Below are positions 17,145-25,799 of a stretch of DNA of 64,000 nucleotides, piece by piece; the stretch's first letter is position 1; the number at the start of each line of letters is the position of its first letter. This DNA comes from DT-110 sp030148525. GTDB lineage: Bacteria > Bacteroidota > Bacteroidia > Chitinophagales > Saprospiraceae. The notes under the pieces are model-generated. The model saw only the letters and a list, made by a program, of their open reading frames with translations, was not told where the DNA came from and did no database searches. The DNA is taken from contig OZ245751.1 of the NCBI GenBank assembly GCA_965227445.1, positions 5,766,001-5,830,000 of the forward strand. The letters are read 5' to 3'. Position numbers and translations under genes: made by a program.

Positions 17145-17247
17145 CTTTTGCAAAACTGTTCCGGTCCGGCTCGCTGCAGGCGAAAGCCGGACCGGAACAG
17201 TTTTGCAAAAGAACCCCCACTTAGTTTTGTTCCAAAACTAAGTGGGG
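17145..17247. repeat. Two adjacent long hairpins between divergent genes
   Basis: Hairpin 1 has perfect 27-bp arms (17145-17171 and 17185-17211) with a 13-nt loop. Hairpin 2 has 15-bp arms (17215-17229 and 17233-17247) with a 3-nt loop. They lie between the lipoprotein gene (leftward) and nadE (rightward), so neither can be a terminator of a flanking gene. Confidence 0.85.
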
Positions 17248-17290
17248 AAATCGTTGTTTTGTTGGTACTTTGCACCCAAATAATCCGACC

Positions 17291-18928
17291 ATGAAAGTTA
17301 CCGTCGCACAGCTCAATTACCACATAGGCAATTTTTCCGGAAATCTGCAGAAAATGCTCGAGGCCGTGGAAACCGCCAAAGCTCAGGGAGCCGACATCGT
17401 CTGCTTCGCCGAATTAGCTACCTGTGGATATCCTCCCCGCGATTTTCTGGAATTTGAAGATTTTATTGAGCTGGCCGAGGAGAGTATTGCCGAACTGGCG
17501 AAAGCCGCTCAGGGCATTGCCATCGTGGTGGGCTCGCCCTGCAAAAATCCGGTGATCGAGGGGAAGGACCTGTTCAACGCAGTCTATTTCCTGGCCGATG
17601 GGGAGGTCAAACACCGACAGCATAAAGCGCTGTTACCGACCTACGATATCTTCGACGAGTATCGGTACTTCGAGCCCGCCAGCGAGTTCAAGGTGGTGGA
17701 GTATAAGGGGCACCGCATCGCCCTCACCGTCTGTGAAGACCTGTGGAACCTGGGTAACGAAAACCCCATGTATACCATTTGTCCGATGGATGAGATGATG
17801 CCGCAAAAGCCCGATCTTATGATCAATGTGTCGGCATCGCCCTTTTCTCACCAGCAGGCCCACGAGCGCCTCAAAGTACTTAAGGCCAATGTGGAGGCCT
17901 ATGAATTACCGCTGTTCTACATCAACCAAAGTGGTGCACAGACCGAGGTGATCTTCGATGGAGGCTCCGTCGTCATGTCGCCCGACGGGAAGGTATTTGA
18001 AGAGCTGCCCTACTTCGAGGAGTGTATACGCACCTACGAACTGGAGGCCGTGAAAACGGGGGGCTCCCAAAGCCTGCAGCCCAAAGATAAGATCGCCCTT
18101 ATTCACGACGCCATAATTCTGGGCATCAGGGATTACTTCGGAAAGCTGGGGTTCAATAAAGCCATCCTGGGTCTTTCCGGTGGTATCGACTCGGCCGTAA
18201 CGGCCGTACTGGCTGCCCGCGCTCTGGGCGAGGATAATGTGCGCTGCCTGCTGATGCCTTCCCAGTTTAGCAGCGACCACTCGGTCAACGATGCCCGTGA
18301 GCTGGCCCAAAACCTGGGGGTGCAATTTGATATTCTTCCCATCCAGTCAATCTACGACAGCTTTAGGGATACCCTGGAGCCTCATTTTTGGGGCACCGAA
18401 TTCAATATTGCCGAGGAGAATATTCAGGCTCGGATCCGGGGTATTTTCAATATGGCCTTTTCGAATAAATTCGGGAATATCGTACTCAATACCTCCAATA
18501 AAAGTGAAATGGCCGTTGGCTACGGAACCCTCTACGGGGATCTGTGCGGTGGTCTGTCGGTCATTGGTGATGTGTATAAAACCGATGTTTTTCGACTGGC
18601 CCGCTACATCAACAAAGAGGCCGAGATCATTCCCGAGAATACCATTGTGAAGCCGCCTTCGGCCGAGTTGCGTCCCGATCAGAAGGATTCGGACAGCCTC
18701 CCTGAGTACGATGTGCTCGACGAGGTGCTGTACCAGTACATCGAGCTCCGCAAATCTCCCCAGGACCTGATCGAACAGGGTTTCGATGAAGTGCTGGTGC
18801 GACGGATCCTGCGCCTGGTCAACATCAATGAGTTCAAGCGCTATCAGACGGCCCCGGTGCTGCGGGTGTCACCCAAGGCCTTCGGTATGGGCCGGAGGAT
18901 GCCGATCGTGGGGAAATATTTGTCGTAG
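17291..18928 (+). CDS. nadE: Glutamine-dependent NAD+ synthetase
   Basis: Makes NAD+ from nicotinate adenine dinucleotide, using ammonia from glutamine. The 545-residue protein has an N-terminal nitrilase-type glutaminase domain with the Glu (CFAELATCGYPP), Lys (HKALLPTYDIFDEYRYF) and nucleophile Cys (ALTVCEDLW). The C-terminal synthetase domain has the SGGIDSA pyrophosphate loop and NTSNKSEMAVGYGTLYGD, with PPSAELRPDQKD later. The open frame starts at 17270, but ATG 17291 gives the family start MKVTVAQLNY. GTACTTTGC just upstream (around 17263) is one base short of a TAnnTTTG box. It appears monocistronic. Confidence 0.93.
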   Translation: MKVTVAQLNYHIGNFSGNLQKMLEAVETAKAQGADIVCFAELATCGYPPRDFLEFEDFIELAEESIAELAKAAQGIAIVVGSPCKNPVIEGKDLFNAVYFLADGEVKHRQHKALLPTYDIFDEYRYFEPASEFKVVEYKGHRIALTVCEDLWNLGNENPMYTICPMDEMMPQKPDLMINVSASPFSHQQAHERLKVLKANVEAYELPLFYINQSGAQTEVIFDGGSVVMSPDGKVFEELPYFEECIRTYELEAVKTGGSQSLQPKDKIALIHDAIILGIRDYFGKLGFNKAILGLSGGIDSAVTAVLAARALGEDNVRCLLMPSQFSSDHSVNDARELAQNLGVQFDILPIQSIYDSFRDTLEPHFWGTEFNIAEENIQARIRGIFNMAFSNKFGNIVLNTSNKSEMAVGYGTLYGDLCGGLSVIGDVYKTDVFRLARYINKEAEIIPENTIVKPPSAELRPDQKDSDSLPEYDVLDEVLYQYIELRKSPQDLIEQGFDEVLVRRILRLVNINEFKRYQTAPVLRVSPKAFGMGRRMPIVGKYLS

Positions 18929-19115
18929 GGAAGGCTGACGGCTTACGGGCCATGATGAATGGCCTACGGTTACGGTTCGGGTGGATTAGGCGTGGTATTG
19001 GATTATTGCTCGTAGGGTTGGTTCATGGTCCAAGGTTCAAGGTCCATGCAGGTTGACCGGGAGCTCAAAGCAATTATTGATACCCCATACATTGATTCTC
19101 TCAATCATGTACGTC

Positions 19116-19167
19116 TATACCGACAACGAAGTGGTTTGGGAGACCAAACCACTTCGGAAGCGGTATA
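19116..19167 (+). repeat. Type A palindromic repeat, short copy
   Basis: Ends TATACCG and CGGTATA. It holds one hairpin (GAAGTGGTTTGG/CCAAACCACTTC) and then GGAAG. Compared with the copy at 43348-43450 it lacks the second hairpin; the join lies between two TTCG motifs. Confidence 0.8.
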
Positions 19168-19343
19168 TTTGTACCAGTGCCGTTAGGCACGACCTTTATG
19201 TAGCGCCGGCGTCAGCCGGTGCGGAGTGAGCAGCAGGATGCCCAAGAGTGCCGTTAGGCACGTTCTAAAGATCGTTCCCATACAGAATCTTTGCCCATGG
19301 AGAATTAACTATGTTAATTGGAAAGAGTCTGCATGGTCCACGG

Positions 19344-19454
19344 TCCAAGGTAGGGTTTTAGGTTTACGGTCGGTAATTTCTGTTGGCTGAGCACCATCGT
19401 TCTGTAAAGTCACTCGTTTTTAGCCAACAGAAATTACCGACGGTTTGAGGTTAG
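19344..19454 (+). repeat. Type B hairpin repeat, copy 1
   Basis: TCCAAGG, GGGTTTTAGGTTTACGG, then the stem GTCGGTAATTTCTGTTGGCT, whose complement is followed by CGGTTTGAGGTTAG. It lies just after the end of the aminotransferase gene. Confidence 0.85.
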
Positions 19455-19499
19455 TGCGGGGCCCTGCAGCTAGGCTACCGAAGCACCTCCATAGCATAG

Positions 19500-20645
19500 C
19501 TACAACTCCTTGCGCAGAACGTCGAGGAGGAAATCTACTTTGTCGGAATGGGCGGTGTGGCCCATGAGGCCGATGCGCCAGATCTTTCCGGCCAGGTCGC
19601 CGAGACCGCCGCCTACTTCGAGGTTGTATTCCCGTAAGAGTTTTTGGCGTAAGCCGACTTCTTCCGTGCCTTCCGGCAAAAAGACGGCATTTAATTGGGG
19701 TAGCCGATATTCCTCATCGACGAGGAAGCGAAAGCCGAGATCTTCCAGTCCTGCGCGCAGGCGCTCGTGCTGTGCACGGTGGCGCTCCCAACTGGAATCC
19801 AGGCCCTCTTCCTGTAGCATTAACAACGCCTCGTGTATACAGTAAAGGGCGTGAACGGGTGCCGTATGGTGGTACGACCGCTTACTACCGCCCGAACCCC
19901 AGTATTGCATCACCAGGTTGAGATCGAGAAACCAGCTTTGCACCGGTGATTCCCGCTTTTTGATCTTGCGAACGGCTCGTTTGCTGAAGGTGACCGGTGA
20001 CAGGCCAGGGGTCGCTGACAGGCATTTCTGAGAACCGGAGTAAATAGCATCGATGCCCCAATCGTCGACCAACACCGGAATGCCTCCCAGGGAGGTTACG
20101 GCATCGACGATGCTGAGGCAACCATACTGCTTGGCCAGTCCGCAGAGGGTTTGTGCATCCGACCGAACGCCGGTGGACGTTTCAGCGTGAACAAACGCCA
20201 GAATGGCGGCATCGGGATGTTCCTTCAGGGCTTCCTCTACCCGGTTGGGGTCGACCGGGTGTCCCCATTCAAAATCCAGTACAATGGGTGTTCCGCCACA
20301 GCGGGTGACGTTCTCCAGCATTCGCCCTCCGAAGACGCCGTTGCGGCAAACGATCACTTTATCGCCCGGTTCCACTAAATTCACAAAACAGGTTTCCATG
20401 CCCGCCGATCCGGGGGCCGACACTACCATGCTCAATGCGTTGGTGGTTTGGTAGGCGTATTGCACCAGACTTTTGACTTCGTCCATCATAGCTATGAAGG
20501 TGGGGTCGAGGTGACCCACTGTGGGCCGACTCAGAGCCTCCAGCACCCGCGGGTGAATGTCGGAGGGGCCCGGGCCCATCAGTCTCCGCGTTGGTGGTTG
20601 GAAAGAAGCAATGCCTTGCACGTGCAGGTCTTTGGGTAGTTCCAT
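19500..20645 (-). CDS. Class V PLP-dependent aminotransferase (alanine/serine-glyoxylate type)
   Basis: Likely alanine-glyoxylate or serine-pyruvate aminotransferase, a cytosolic PLP enzyme linked to glyoxylate and serine metabolism. The 381-residue protein starts its fold with LMGPGPSDIHPRVLEAL. It has the cofactor-phosphate loop SAPGSAGMET, the PLP-pyridine Asp181 (DAVTSLGG), and the Schiff-base lysine K207 in SGSQKCLSATPG, followed by the YHHTAP substrate loop. The C-terminus has GGLGDLAGKIWRIGLMGH. No pathway partners lie nearby. The gene is bracketed by two direct copies of the type B repeat. Confidence 0.88.
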   Translation of the reverse strand: MELPKDLHVQGIASFQPPTRRLMGPGPSDIHPRVLEALSRPTVGHLDPTFIAMMDEVKSLVQYAYQTTNALSMVVSAPGSAGMETCFVNLVEPGDKVIVCRNGVFGGRMLENVTRCGGTPIVLDFEWGHPVDPNRVEEALKEHPDAAILAFVHAETSTGVRSDAQTLCGLAKQYGCLSIVDAVTSLGGIPVLVDDWGIDAIYSGSQKCLSATPGLSPVTFSKRAVRKIKKRESPVQSWFLDLNLVMQYWGSGGSKRSYHHTAPVHALYCIHEALLMLQEEGLDSSWERHRAQHERLRAGLEDLGFRFLVDEEYRLPQLNAVFLPEGTEEVGLRQKLLREYNLEVGGGLGDLAGKIWRIGLMGHTAHSDKVDFLLDVLRKEL

Positions 20646-20693
20646 AACCGATTGGGTTGGTTGAGGGGGAAGCTAGTTGTTTTGTGGGTTTTA

Positions 20694-20806
20694 TCCAAGG
20701 TGGGGTTTTAGGTTTACGGTCGGTGATTTCTGTTGGCTTAGCACTATTTGTTCTGTCAAAGCTATTCGACAGTAGCCAACAGAAATCACCGACGGTTTGA
20801 GGTTAG
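20694..20806 (+). repeat. Type B hairpin repeat, copy 2
   Basis: Same layout and orientation as copy 1. Its stem reads GTCGGTGATTTCTGTTGGCT; the partner arm changes too (AAATCACC instead of AAATTACC), so an A-T pair became G-C. With copy 1 it forms direct repeats about 1.35 kb apart around the aminotransferase gene. Confidence 0.85.
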
Positions 20807-20816
20807 AAAAGGTGCT

Positions 20817-20853
20817 AAGCAATAAGAATAAACGACAATCCCCTGCCCCGGGC
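20817..20853 (-). repeat. Motif shared with 15923-15962 (inverted)
   Basis: Reads on the minus strand as GGGGCAGGGGATTGTCG, then, after a six-base block, CTTATTGCTTAG. It matches the motif at 15923-15962. Confidence 0.55.
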
Positions 20854-21012
20854 AAAGCACAGAGCATAGGCAACAGCAAAAAATGTAGGATGAAAAACCA
20901 ACCAAATGGTGTACTTCGTAGTTAGCTAAACCTGGTCCGGATTCGTAATGATGTACTAACATGTCCGATCAGGGACCTTCGTTTCCGTATTATTTGACCA
21001 CCTTGTGACTTT

Positions 21013-21702
21013 ATGACAGAGTCTGTAAAGCATACTGCCTTATTACTTTTCGCTCGCCGACCCGATCGGGAAGGCCAGGTTAAATCCCTGATTGAAGGAA
21101 ATAACGAGCGCCTTTGGCAGATCCTGTACCAACGGACTTTGGCTACGTCTGCAGCCACCGGTTTGCCACTGGTGTTGATTGATGAGCGGGAGCAGAGGGG
21201 TACTACATTTGGCGAACGCCTGAAGCATGCCTTCCAGGATACCTTCCAGCAAGGCTATAAGCGGGTAATTCTCATCGGATCTGATGTGCCCGACCTGCGA
21301 CCTGATCATCTGCTCCGGGCTGCCGAAAAACTGGACCACACCGATTGGGTGTTAGGTCCTGACCTTCGGGGAGGCGCCTACCTGATCGGCTGCACGGAAG
21401 AGGCTTTTTACCGAAATCTGACCCTGGATAGCCTGCCCTGGCAATCGGATCGCATACTACTTCACTTTACTGGCTATTTGTTGCGGAATGCAGAAATAAT
21501 TGGGTGGTTACCCACCTTGGCCGACCTGAATAATGCTGCTGATTTGCAGCGCTGGCTGGCTATTCACCGTCAGTTGCCGTGGGCACAGACCATACTGCAA
21601 TTATTATCGGTTGATTTTGTATCGACTACCTTGCATCGACCACTCCGGTCCATAACCATTCAGTCAACCCACCTCCTGCGAGGACCACCCAGAGTTGCCT
21701 GA
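21013..21702 (+). CDS. DUF2064 / TIGR04282-type glycosyltransferase-like protein
   Basis: A 229-residue cytoplasmic protein of the DUF2064 group, which has a nucleotidyl/glycosyltransferase GT-A fold and is named after an arsenosugar-biosynthesis member. Visible motifs are LLLFARRPDREGQVK at the N-terminus (usual 'FAK.P..G.VKTRL'), RGTTFGERLKHAF, and the donor-site ILIGSDVPDL, then LGPDLRGGAYLIG. The usual 'TRL' after VK reads SLI here, so the donor site may be altered. No arsenic-related gene is nearby, so the substrate is unknown. Confidence 0.78.
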   Translation: MTESVKHTALLLFARRPDREGQVKSLIEGNNERLWQILYQRTLATSAATGLPLVLIDEREQRGTTFGERLKHAFQDTFQQGYKRVILIGSDVPDLRPDHLLRAAEKLDHTDWVLGPDLRGGAYLIGCTEEAFYRNLTLDSLPWQSDRILLHFTGYLLRNAEIIGWLPTLADLNNAADLQRWLAIHRQLPWAQTILQLLSVDFVSTTLHRPLRSITIQSTHLLRGPPRVA

Positions 21703-21739
21703 CCATCTTCCTTACTCATTTTTGACTTTTCGGTACCAA

Positions 21740-21861
21740 TATACTGCTTCCGAAAAGGTTGGGCTTTGGCCAACCTTTCACGCGAATATATACCGGACTC
21801 GAAGTGGTTTTGCTACGCAGTACTTCGTGCTGGGACACAAAACCACTTCCTTGTCGGTATA
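21740..21861 (-). repeat. Type A palindromic repeat, inverted copy
   Basis: Reads on the minus strand from TATACCGACAAGGAAGTGG to CGGAAGCAGTATA. Stem 1 is GAAGTGGTTTTG with CAAAACCACTTC, a paired change from the TTTGG/CCAAA of the other copies. Stem 2 has the GGTTGG/CCAACC core. The loop of hairpin 1 is longer than in the copy at 43348. It ends 95 bp before the TonB receptor gene. Confidence 0.85.
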
Positions 21862-21955
21862 GCTTCGTTGGCATGCGCCACGGCGTTTGCTCCTGCGTAT
21901 TGGTGACCTTTAATTTGACACTCATTACCAAATACTATCAAAATACCTCGTTCCA

Positions 21956-24900
21956 ATGCGAAAAGCACTACTCTTCATGCTATGCTTGTGCACCACCGCT
22001 GTGTTTGCACAGCAGGATCTTCGGGTCCAGGTTATTAACTACCAAACGAATTTGCCGGAAACAGGCATTACCGTAGAACTCCGTAACGAGAGCCGCGGTA
22101 TCAAACGCACCCTAACATCTAATGATCGGGGTATCGCTCTGTTTCGATCACTCCCTGCCGTTGACGGATTTCGGGTGATAGCTCCCGAAACAGAAACCTT
22201 TCTGGAGTCTTCCTCCGAAGTGTTCGGTATTCGGTCCAATCAGGACCCCACTATTGAATTAGTGCTACTGAGTAAAACGACCTACGACCTGGGTGAGATC
22301 AATATCGTTGCCAAAACTGGCGCACAGATCAATCGATCCGATGCGGAGGTTGCTTTTGAGCTGCAGCAAAAAGAGATTGAGCAATTACCGATTGAGGGGC
22401 GCGACATCACGCGGGTGCTCTACCGCCTGCCCAATGTGAGCCAGGCTACCGGTTTTTATCCGGAGGCGCCTAATGTGGCTATCAACGGGGCTAACCCACT
22501 ATTTACTTCCTACCTGATCGATGGACTCGACAATAACGAGCGCTTCCTGGGTGGCCAGAAATTTGCCATACCCAGTGGGTTTGCGAAAAATATAACCGTG
22601 CTCACCAATAACTACTCGGCGGAGTATGGGCTGACCGGTAATGGCGTGGTGAATATCACTACGCGCTCGGGTAGTAACGAATCGACAGGAGAAGCCTTCT
22701 TCATTACCCGGCCCGGCCCGGTAATTGATGGTAACTCCCTCTACGCTCAGCGCGATCTGTCGGGCAACCAAGTACAGGATGGCTTTCAGCGGTATCAGGC
22801 CGGTGTGGCACTGGGCGGTGCAATCACGAAAGACAAGACCTTCTTCTATGTGGACCTGGAGCATACCACTGATCTTAAGGATAATTTTCTAAACTCCAAT
22901 GTACTGGGCGTTAATGAAACGGTGAGGGGTACAAATTCATTCACCTACCTTTCGGGAAAAGTGGATCACAACTGGTCCAATAACTTCCGCTCATCCATTC
23001 GGGCCAACGTGGGGCTGGTTGCCATCGAACGCCAGGGTGGCGGACTCGAAGGCGGGGTAACCTTCCCCTCGGCCGGTAATGCGCAGGACCGCAACTCCAT
23101 TTTGATCGCTTCGCGGAACACCTACGTAGGGGAAAACTTCAGTACGGAAACCAACTTACAGTTTGCTCGTTTCCGCTGGAATTACGCCCGCCCCAATAAT
23201 GAGGGTGACCCCCAAGTGGCGGTACAGGGACCTACCGGTGCTACCGTCGCTATTCTGGGGCATCCCGGATACATTTTTGATGCGACCGAAAATACCATTC
23301 AGTTCCAACAAAAGATCAACTACTACGCCGGACGGCATACCTTCAAAGCGGGCGTGGGGATTATCAGTGCCGATCACGATCTGCTGGGAGGCGGTAATGT
23401 AAATGGTAATTATACCGTGCGTTTAAATGAGCAACAACTCCAACAGGTGCGAAATTTGAACCGTGGGAGTGCCCTGGGCGTTGACGATATTCCCTCGGAT
23501 GTGGAGGTGCTCAACTACAACGTAGAATTACGCCCAGCTTCTTTCGGCACACGGCAGACCATTTACTCTGCCTACCTGGAAGACCAGATCGAGGTGAATA
23601 ACCGCCTGCGTCTGACCCTGGGATTGCGCTACGACTACGACAATTTATCGCAAGGAGGTGGTACCGAAGGCGATTACAATAATATCGCTCCCCGCTTTAA
23701 TGCGAATTATAAGTTGGGCCAGCGCTCCGTGCTGCGGGCTGGCTACGGGATATTCTACGACAAGGTACTGTACGCCATCTACAGTGACGCCCTGCAACAA
23801 AACACCACCTCGGCCGACTACCGGGCCCAGATCCAGGACCTGATCAACCAGGGAATTCTGCCGGCTGATACCGATGTCGATGCGGTCACTTTCGATGGTA
23901 ACCTAACCGCCAGCACCACCAATACCACTTACCTGAACGGTCCCAGCTTCGACGAGTTACAAGACCAGCGGGAGGGGGTATTCAGCAACGAGCGCCGTAT
24001 CCTGAATCCCAACGGGTACGACAACCCCTACACCCATCAAATCAACCTAGGGTACCAGTTACAAATGGACAACGATCGCCTGTTCTTCGTGGATCTGATG
24101 CACAACCGAAGTGAGAACTTATACCGTCTACGCAATCTGAATGCCGCGGATCAATACATGATCACGGAGCAGGACGTACTCAACAGTAGCAGTCCCGGTG
24201 AACTGGTACGCAGTGTGTCCGAAGCAGATGCGACCCGTCCGGTGGCCATCGAAGGGGGCAGCTTTGCGATCATTGATGGGGAGCAGCGCAATGGTGTTGC
24301 CCGCAACGTGGTGGTCACTGAGGCAGAAGGTTCCTCCCGATACTACGCAGCCAGTTTCAACTTCCAGAAGGCACGCGGAGAAGATGATTACAGCTTGCGC
24401 ATCAACTACACCCTTTCGTACCTGGAGAACAACACAGAGGACATTAACTTTCGCGCCATGGACGGCAATGATTTTGAAGCCGAGTGGGGCCCTTCGATCA
24501 ATGATCGCAGACACATCATTAATGGTATTTTCAACTATTTCCCCACCGATGGTCTGGCAGTGACGGTAGCGGCTCTGCTGCAAAGTGGTCAGCCCATCAA
24601 CCGCATTCCCGACGCCACCGTATTCGGTACGACTGATTTAAATGGTGATGGTTCTTCCTTTGGGGATGCATACGTAGGTAATAGCGACCGCTATCCGGGT
24701 GAAGGTCGTAATAGCGACCGGCTACCCTGGGCAAATACCTTCGACGTAGCTCTGCAGTACCAATTCCCGCTGAGTACAGGCCGCCTGGAGTTCCGGGCTG
24801 ATATTTTCAATATCTTCAATGCTCAAAACCTGAGCGGATACAGCAATAATGCGACCCAGTCGAATCAGATCCAGCCGGGTCCCCGGGAGAGCGGAGTGTT

Positions 24901-24961
24901 GATTCGCCGGAATGCTAGTGCGCCCCGGCAGTTCCAGTTTGGCCTCCGCTACTTCTGGTAG
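21956..24961 (+). CDS. TonB-dependent outer-membrane receptor, Oar type
   Basis: A 1001-residue outer-membrane receptor. After a signal peptide (cleavage after VFAQ), residues 20-105 form a carboxypeptidase-regulatory-like beta-sandwich. The plug follows (INIVAKTGAQINR, LPIEGRDITRVLYRLPNVSQ, then AINGANPLFTSYLIDGLDNNE, TVLTNNYSAEYGLTGNGVVNI). The 22-strand barrel makes up the rest, ending with FGLRYFW, whose terminal aromatic is the barrel-assembly signal. The layout matches Oar/CarbopepD_reg receptors rather than SusC; no SusD gene follows. The substrate is unknown. It stands alone, with a type A repeat upstream and a perfect hairpin directly after its stop. Confidence 0.88.
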   Translation: MRKALLFMLCLCTTAVFAQQDLRVQVINYQTNLPETGITVELRNESRGIKRTLTSNDRGIALFRSLPAVDGFRVIAPETETFLESSSEVFGIRSNQDPTIELVLLSKTTYDLGEINIVAKTGAQINRSDAEVAFELQQKEIEQLPIEGRDITRVLYRLPNVSQATGFYPEAPNVAINGANPLFTSYLIDGLDNNERFLGGQKFAIPSGFAKNITVLTNNYSAEYGLTGNGVVNITTRSGSNESTGEAFFITRPGPVIDGNSLYAQRDLSGNQVQDGFQRYQAGVALGGAITKDKTFFYVDLEHTTDLKDNFLNSNVLGVNETVRGTNSFTYLSGKVDHNWSNNFRSSIRANVGLVAIERQGGGLEGGVTFPSAGNAQDRNSILIASRNTYVGENFSTETNLQFARFRWNYARPNNEGDPQVAVQGPTGATVAILGHPGYIFDATENTIQFQQKINYYAGRHTFKAGVGIISADHDLLGGGNVNGNYTVRLNEQQLQQVRNLNRGSALGVDDIPSDVEVLNYNVELRPASFGTRQTIYSAYLEDQIEVNNRLRLTLGLRYDYDNLSQGGGTEGDYNNIAPRFNANYKLGQRSVLRAGYGIFYDKVLYAIYSDALQQNTTSADYRAQIQDLINQGILPADTDVDAVTFDGNLTASTTNTTYLNGPSFDELQDQREGVFSNERRILNPNGYDNPYTHQINLGYQLQMDNDRLFFVDLMHNRSENLYRLRNLNAADQYMITEQDVLNSSSPGELVRSVSEADATRPVAIEGGSFAIIDGEQRNGVARNVVVTEAEGSSRYYAASFNFQKARGEDDYSLRINYTLSYLENNTEDINFRAMDGNDFEAEWGPSINDRRHIINGIFNYFPTDGLAVTVAALLQSGQPINRIPDATVFGTTDLNGDGSSFGDAYVGNSDRYPGEGRNSDRLPWANTFDVALQYQFPLSTGRLEFRADIFNIFNAQNLSGYSNNATQSNQIQPGPRESGVLIRRNASAPRQFQFGLRYFW

Positions 24962-24972
24962 CGGGTGGGATT

Positions 24973-25022
24973 CTCCATATTTCACTGTTGATCGCTGAGG
25001 CGATCAACAGTGAAATATGGAG
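24973..25022. terminator. Hairpin between convergent genes
   Basis: Perfect 23-bp arms (24973-24995 and 25000-25022) with the loop TGAG, in the 64-bp gap between the convergent TonB receptor and AbiEii genes. It has no long T-tract, but position and stem suggest a bidirectional terminator. Confidence 0.7.
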
Positions 25023-25025
25023 GTA

Positions 25026-25799
25026 TTAAAGTACTTGTTCTATAAAGGCGGGGAATGCGGTTACGCGATTCGCTGCTGTTGGATTAAATAAAAATGGCGC
25101 TACGTCATTTGCCAGTTCATTGACATTTAGGGACTCTAATTTTTTGAGAATCGCCTGCTTCAGGGAGGCGGAGTCGGAAATTCCCGTCTTTTGTTGAAGA
25201 TAGCGGAAGTCGGGGCCAGTACGTGCATGTAGGAAGACCACGTCGAACAAGTCTCGTCCTTTGGCTCGTTTTCGGTTAAGGATGGCATAGTATTTTTGCG
25301 AAAGCAAAATAGGAAGCGGGGTAACCAGCACATTAGCGAACACATCAAATTTGTTGAGCAGTTTCAATTCTGGTTCAAAATCGAAGTGTTGTGCTTCCGA
25401 GTCGAGTTGAATAAGGATCTTTTCCTCCTGATGCCCCGTTAAACCACTTTTAAATAGTAGTCGTGGAAAGCGAATGTAGCAGTGGTAGGCACCCCGGATT
25501 ACATGCCGCATTTCTACTGTATAGCCTTCCCGTTCTAATTCTGACTGTACAATGTCAGCGATCTTTGCAAAGTCTGCGGGGTCGATTTCCGTATGATCAA
25601 AGTCAAGGTCCTCCGAAAAACGTTGGTTGTTATGCACTATCCGAAGGCAAGTGCCTCCTATGAAGCGTATCCTGTTCCCGTAAGAGGAGTTAAAGATGAT
25701 TTCCAGAATTTTGTGTTGAAGATATTCTCGTAACAAAAAGGAAGGAAATCGATGCAAATCATCGGGATAGAAGGGCTTGATCTCATCCAATGAAAGCAT
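25026..25799 (-). CDS. abiEii: AbiEii/AbiGii-type nucleotidyltransferase toxin
   Basis: Toxin half of an AbiE-type (type IV) toxin-antitoxin pair, a phage-abortive-infection module. The 257-residue protein has the nucleotidyltransferase motif GGTCLRI (48-54) followed by FSEDLDFD (61-68), which gives the two metal-binding aspartates. The rest is helical, with YYAILNRKRAKGRDLFDVVFL, the conserved 'K.RDL.D' lysine/arginine region of the family. It overlaps the upstream antitoxin gene by 17 nt, in the canonical order. The codon use of the pair looks more AT-rich than its neighbours, which suggests acquisition. Confidence 0.85.
   Translation of the reverse strand: MLSLDEIKPFYPDDLHRFPSFLLREYLQHKILEIIFNSSYGNRIRFIGGTCLRIVHNNQRFSEDLDFDHTEIDPADFAKIADIVQSELEREGYTVEMRHVIRGAYHCYIRFPRLLFKSGLTGHQEEKILIQLDSEAQHFDFEPELKLLNKFDVFANVLVTPLPILLSQKYYAILNRKRAKGRDLFDVVFLHARTGPDFRYLQQKTGISDSASLKQAILKKLESLNVNELANDVAPFLFNPTAANRVTAFPAFIEQVL

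Larger units (their letters stand above)
18929..19499. other. Repeat-rich intergenic stretch between convergent genes
   Basis: No gene seen. It holds decayed 'GGTTTACGG/GGTCCAAGG' motifs, a type A repeat (19116-19167), two copies of the small hairpin GTGCCGTTAGGCAC (19177-19190 and 19248-19261), and type B copy 1 (19344-19454). The region reads like a landing site for intergenic repeats. Confidence 0.6.

Noticed and set aside
19028..19050. tRNA-like T-loop (GGTTCAAGGTCC)
   Set aside because: No acceptor, D or anticodon stems around it; it is part of the GGTCCAAGG repeat sequence.
15996..20806. Integron gene-cassette array
   Set aside because: Single genes flanked by direct hairpin repeats recall cassettes with attC sites. 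But there is no integrase, the repeat families differ from each other, and the characteristic GTTRRRY/RYYYAAC core pairs are not present in attC spacing.
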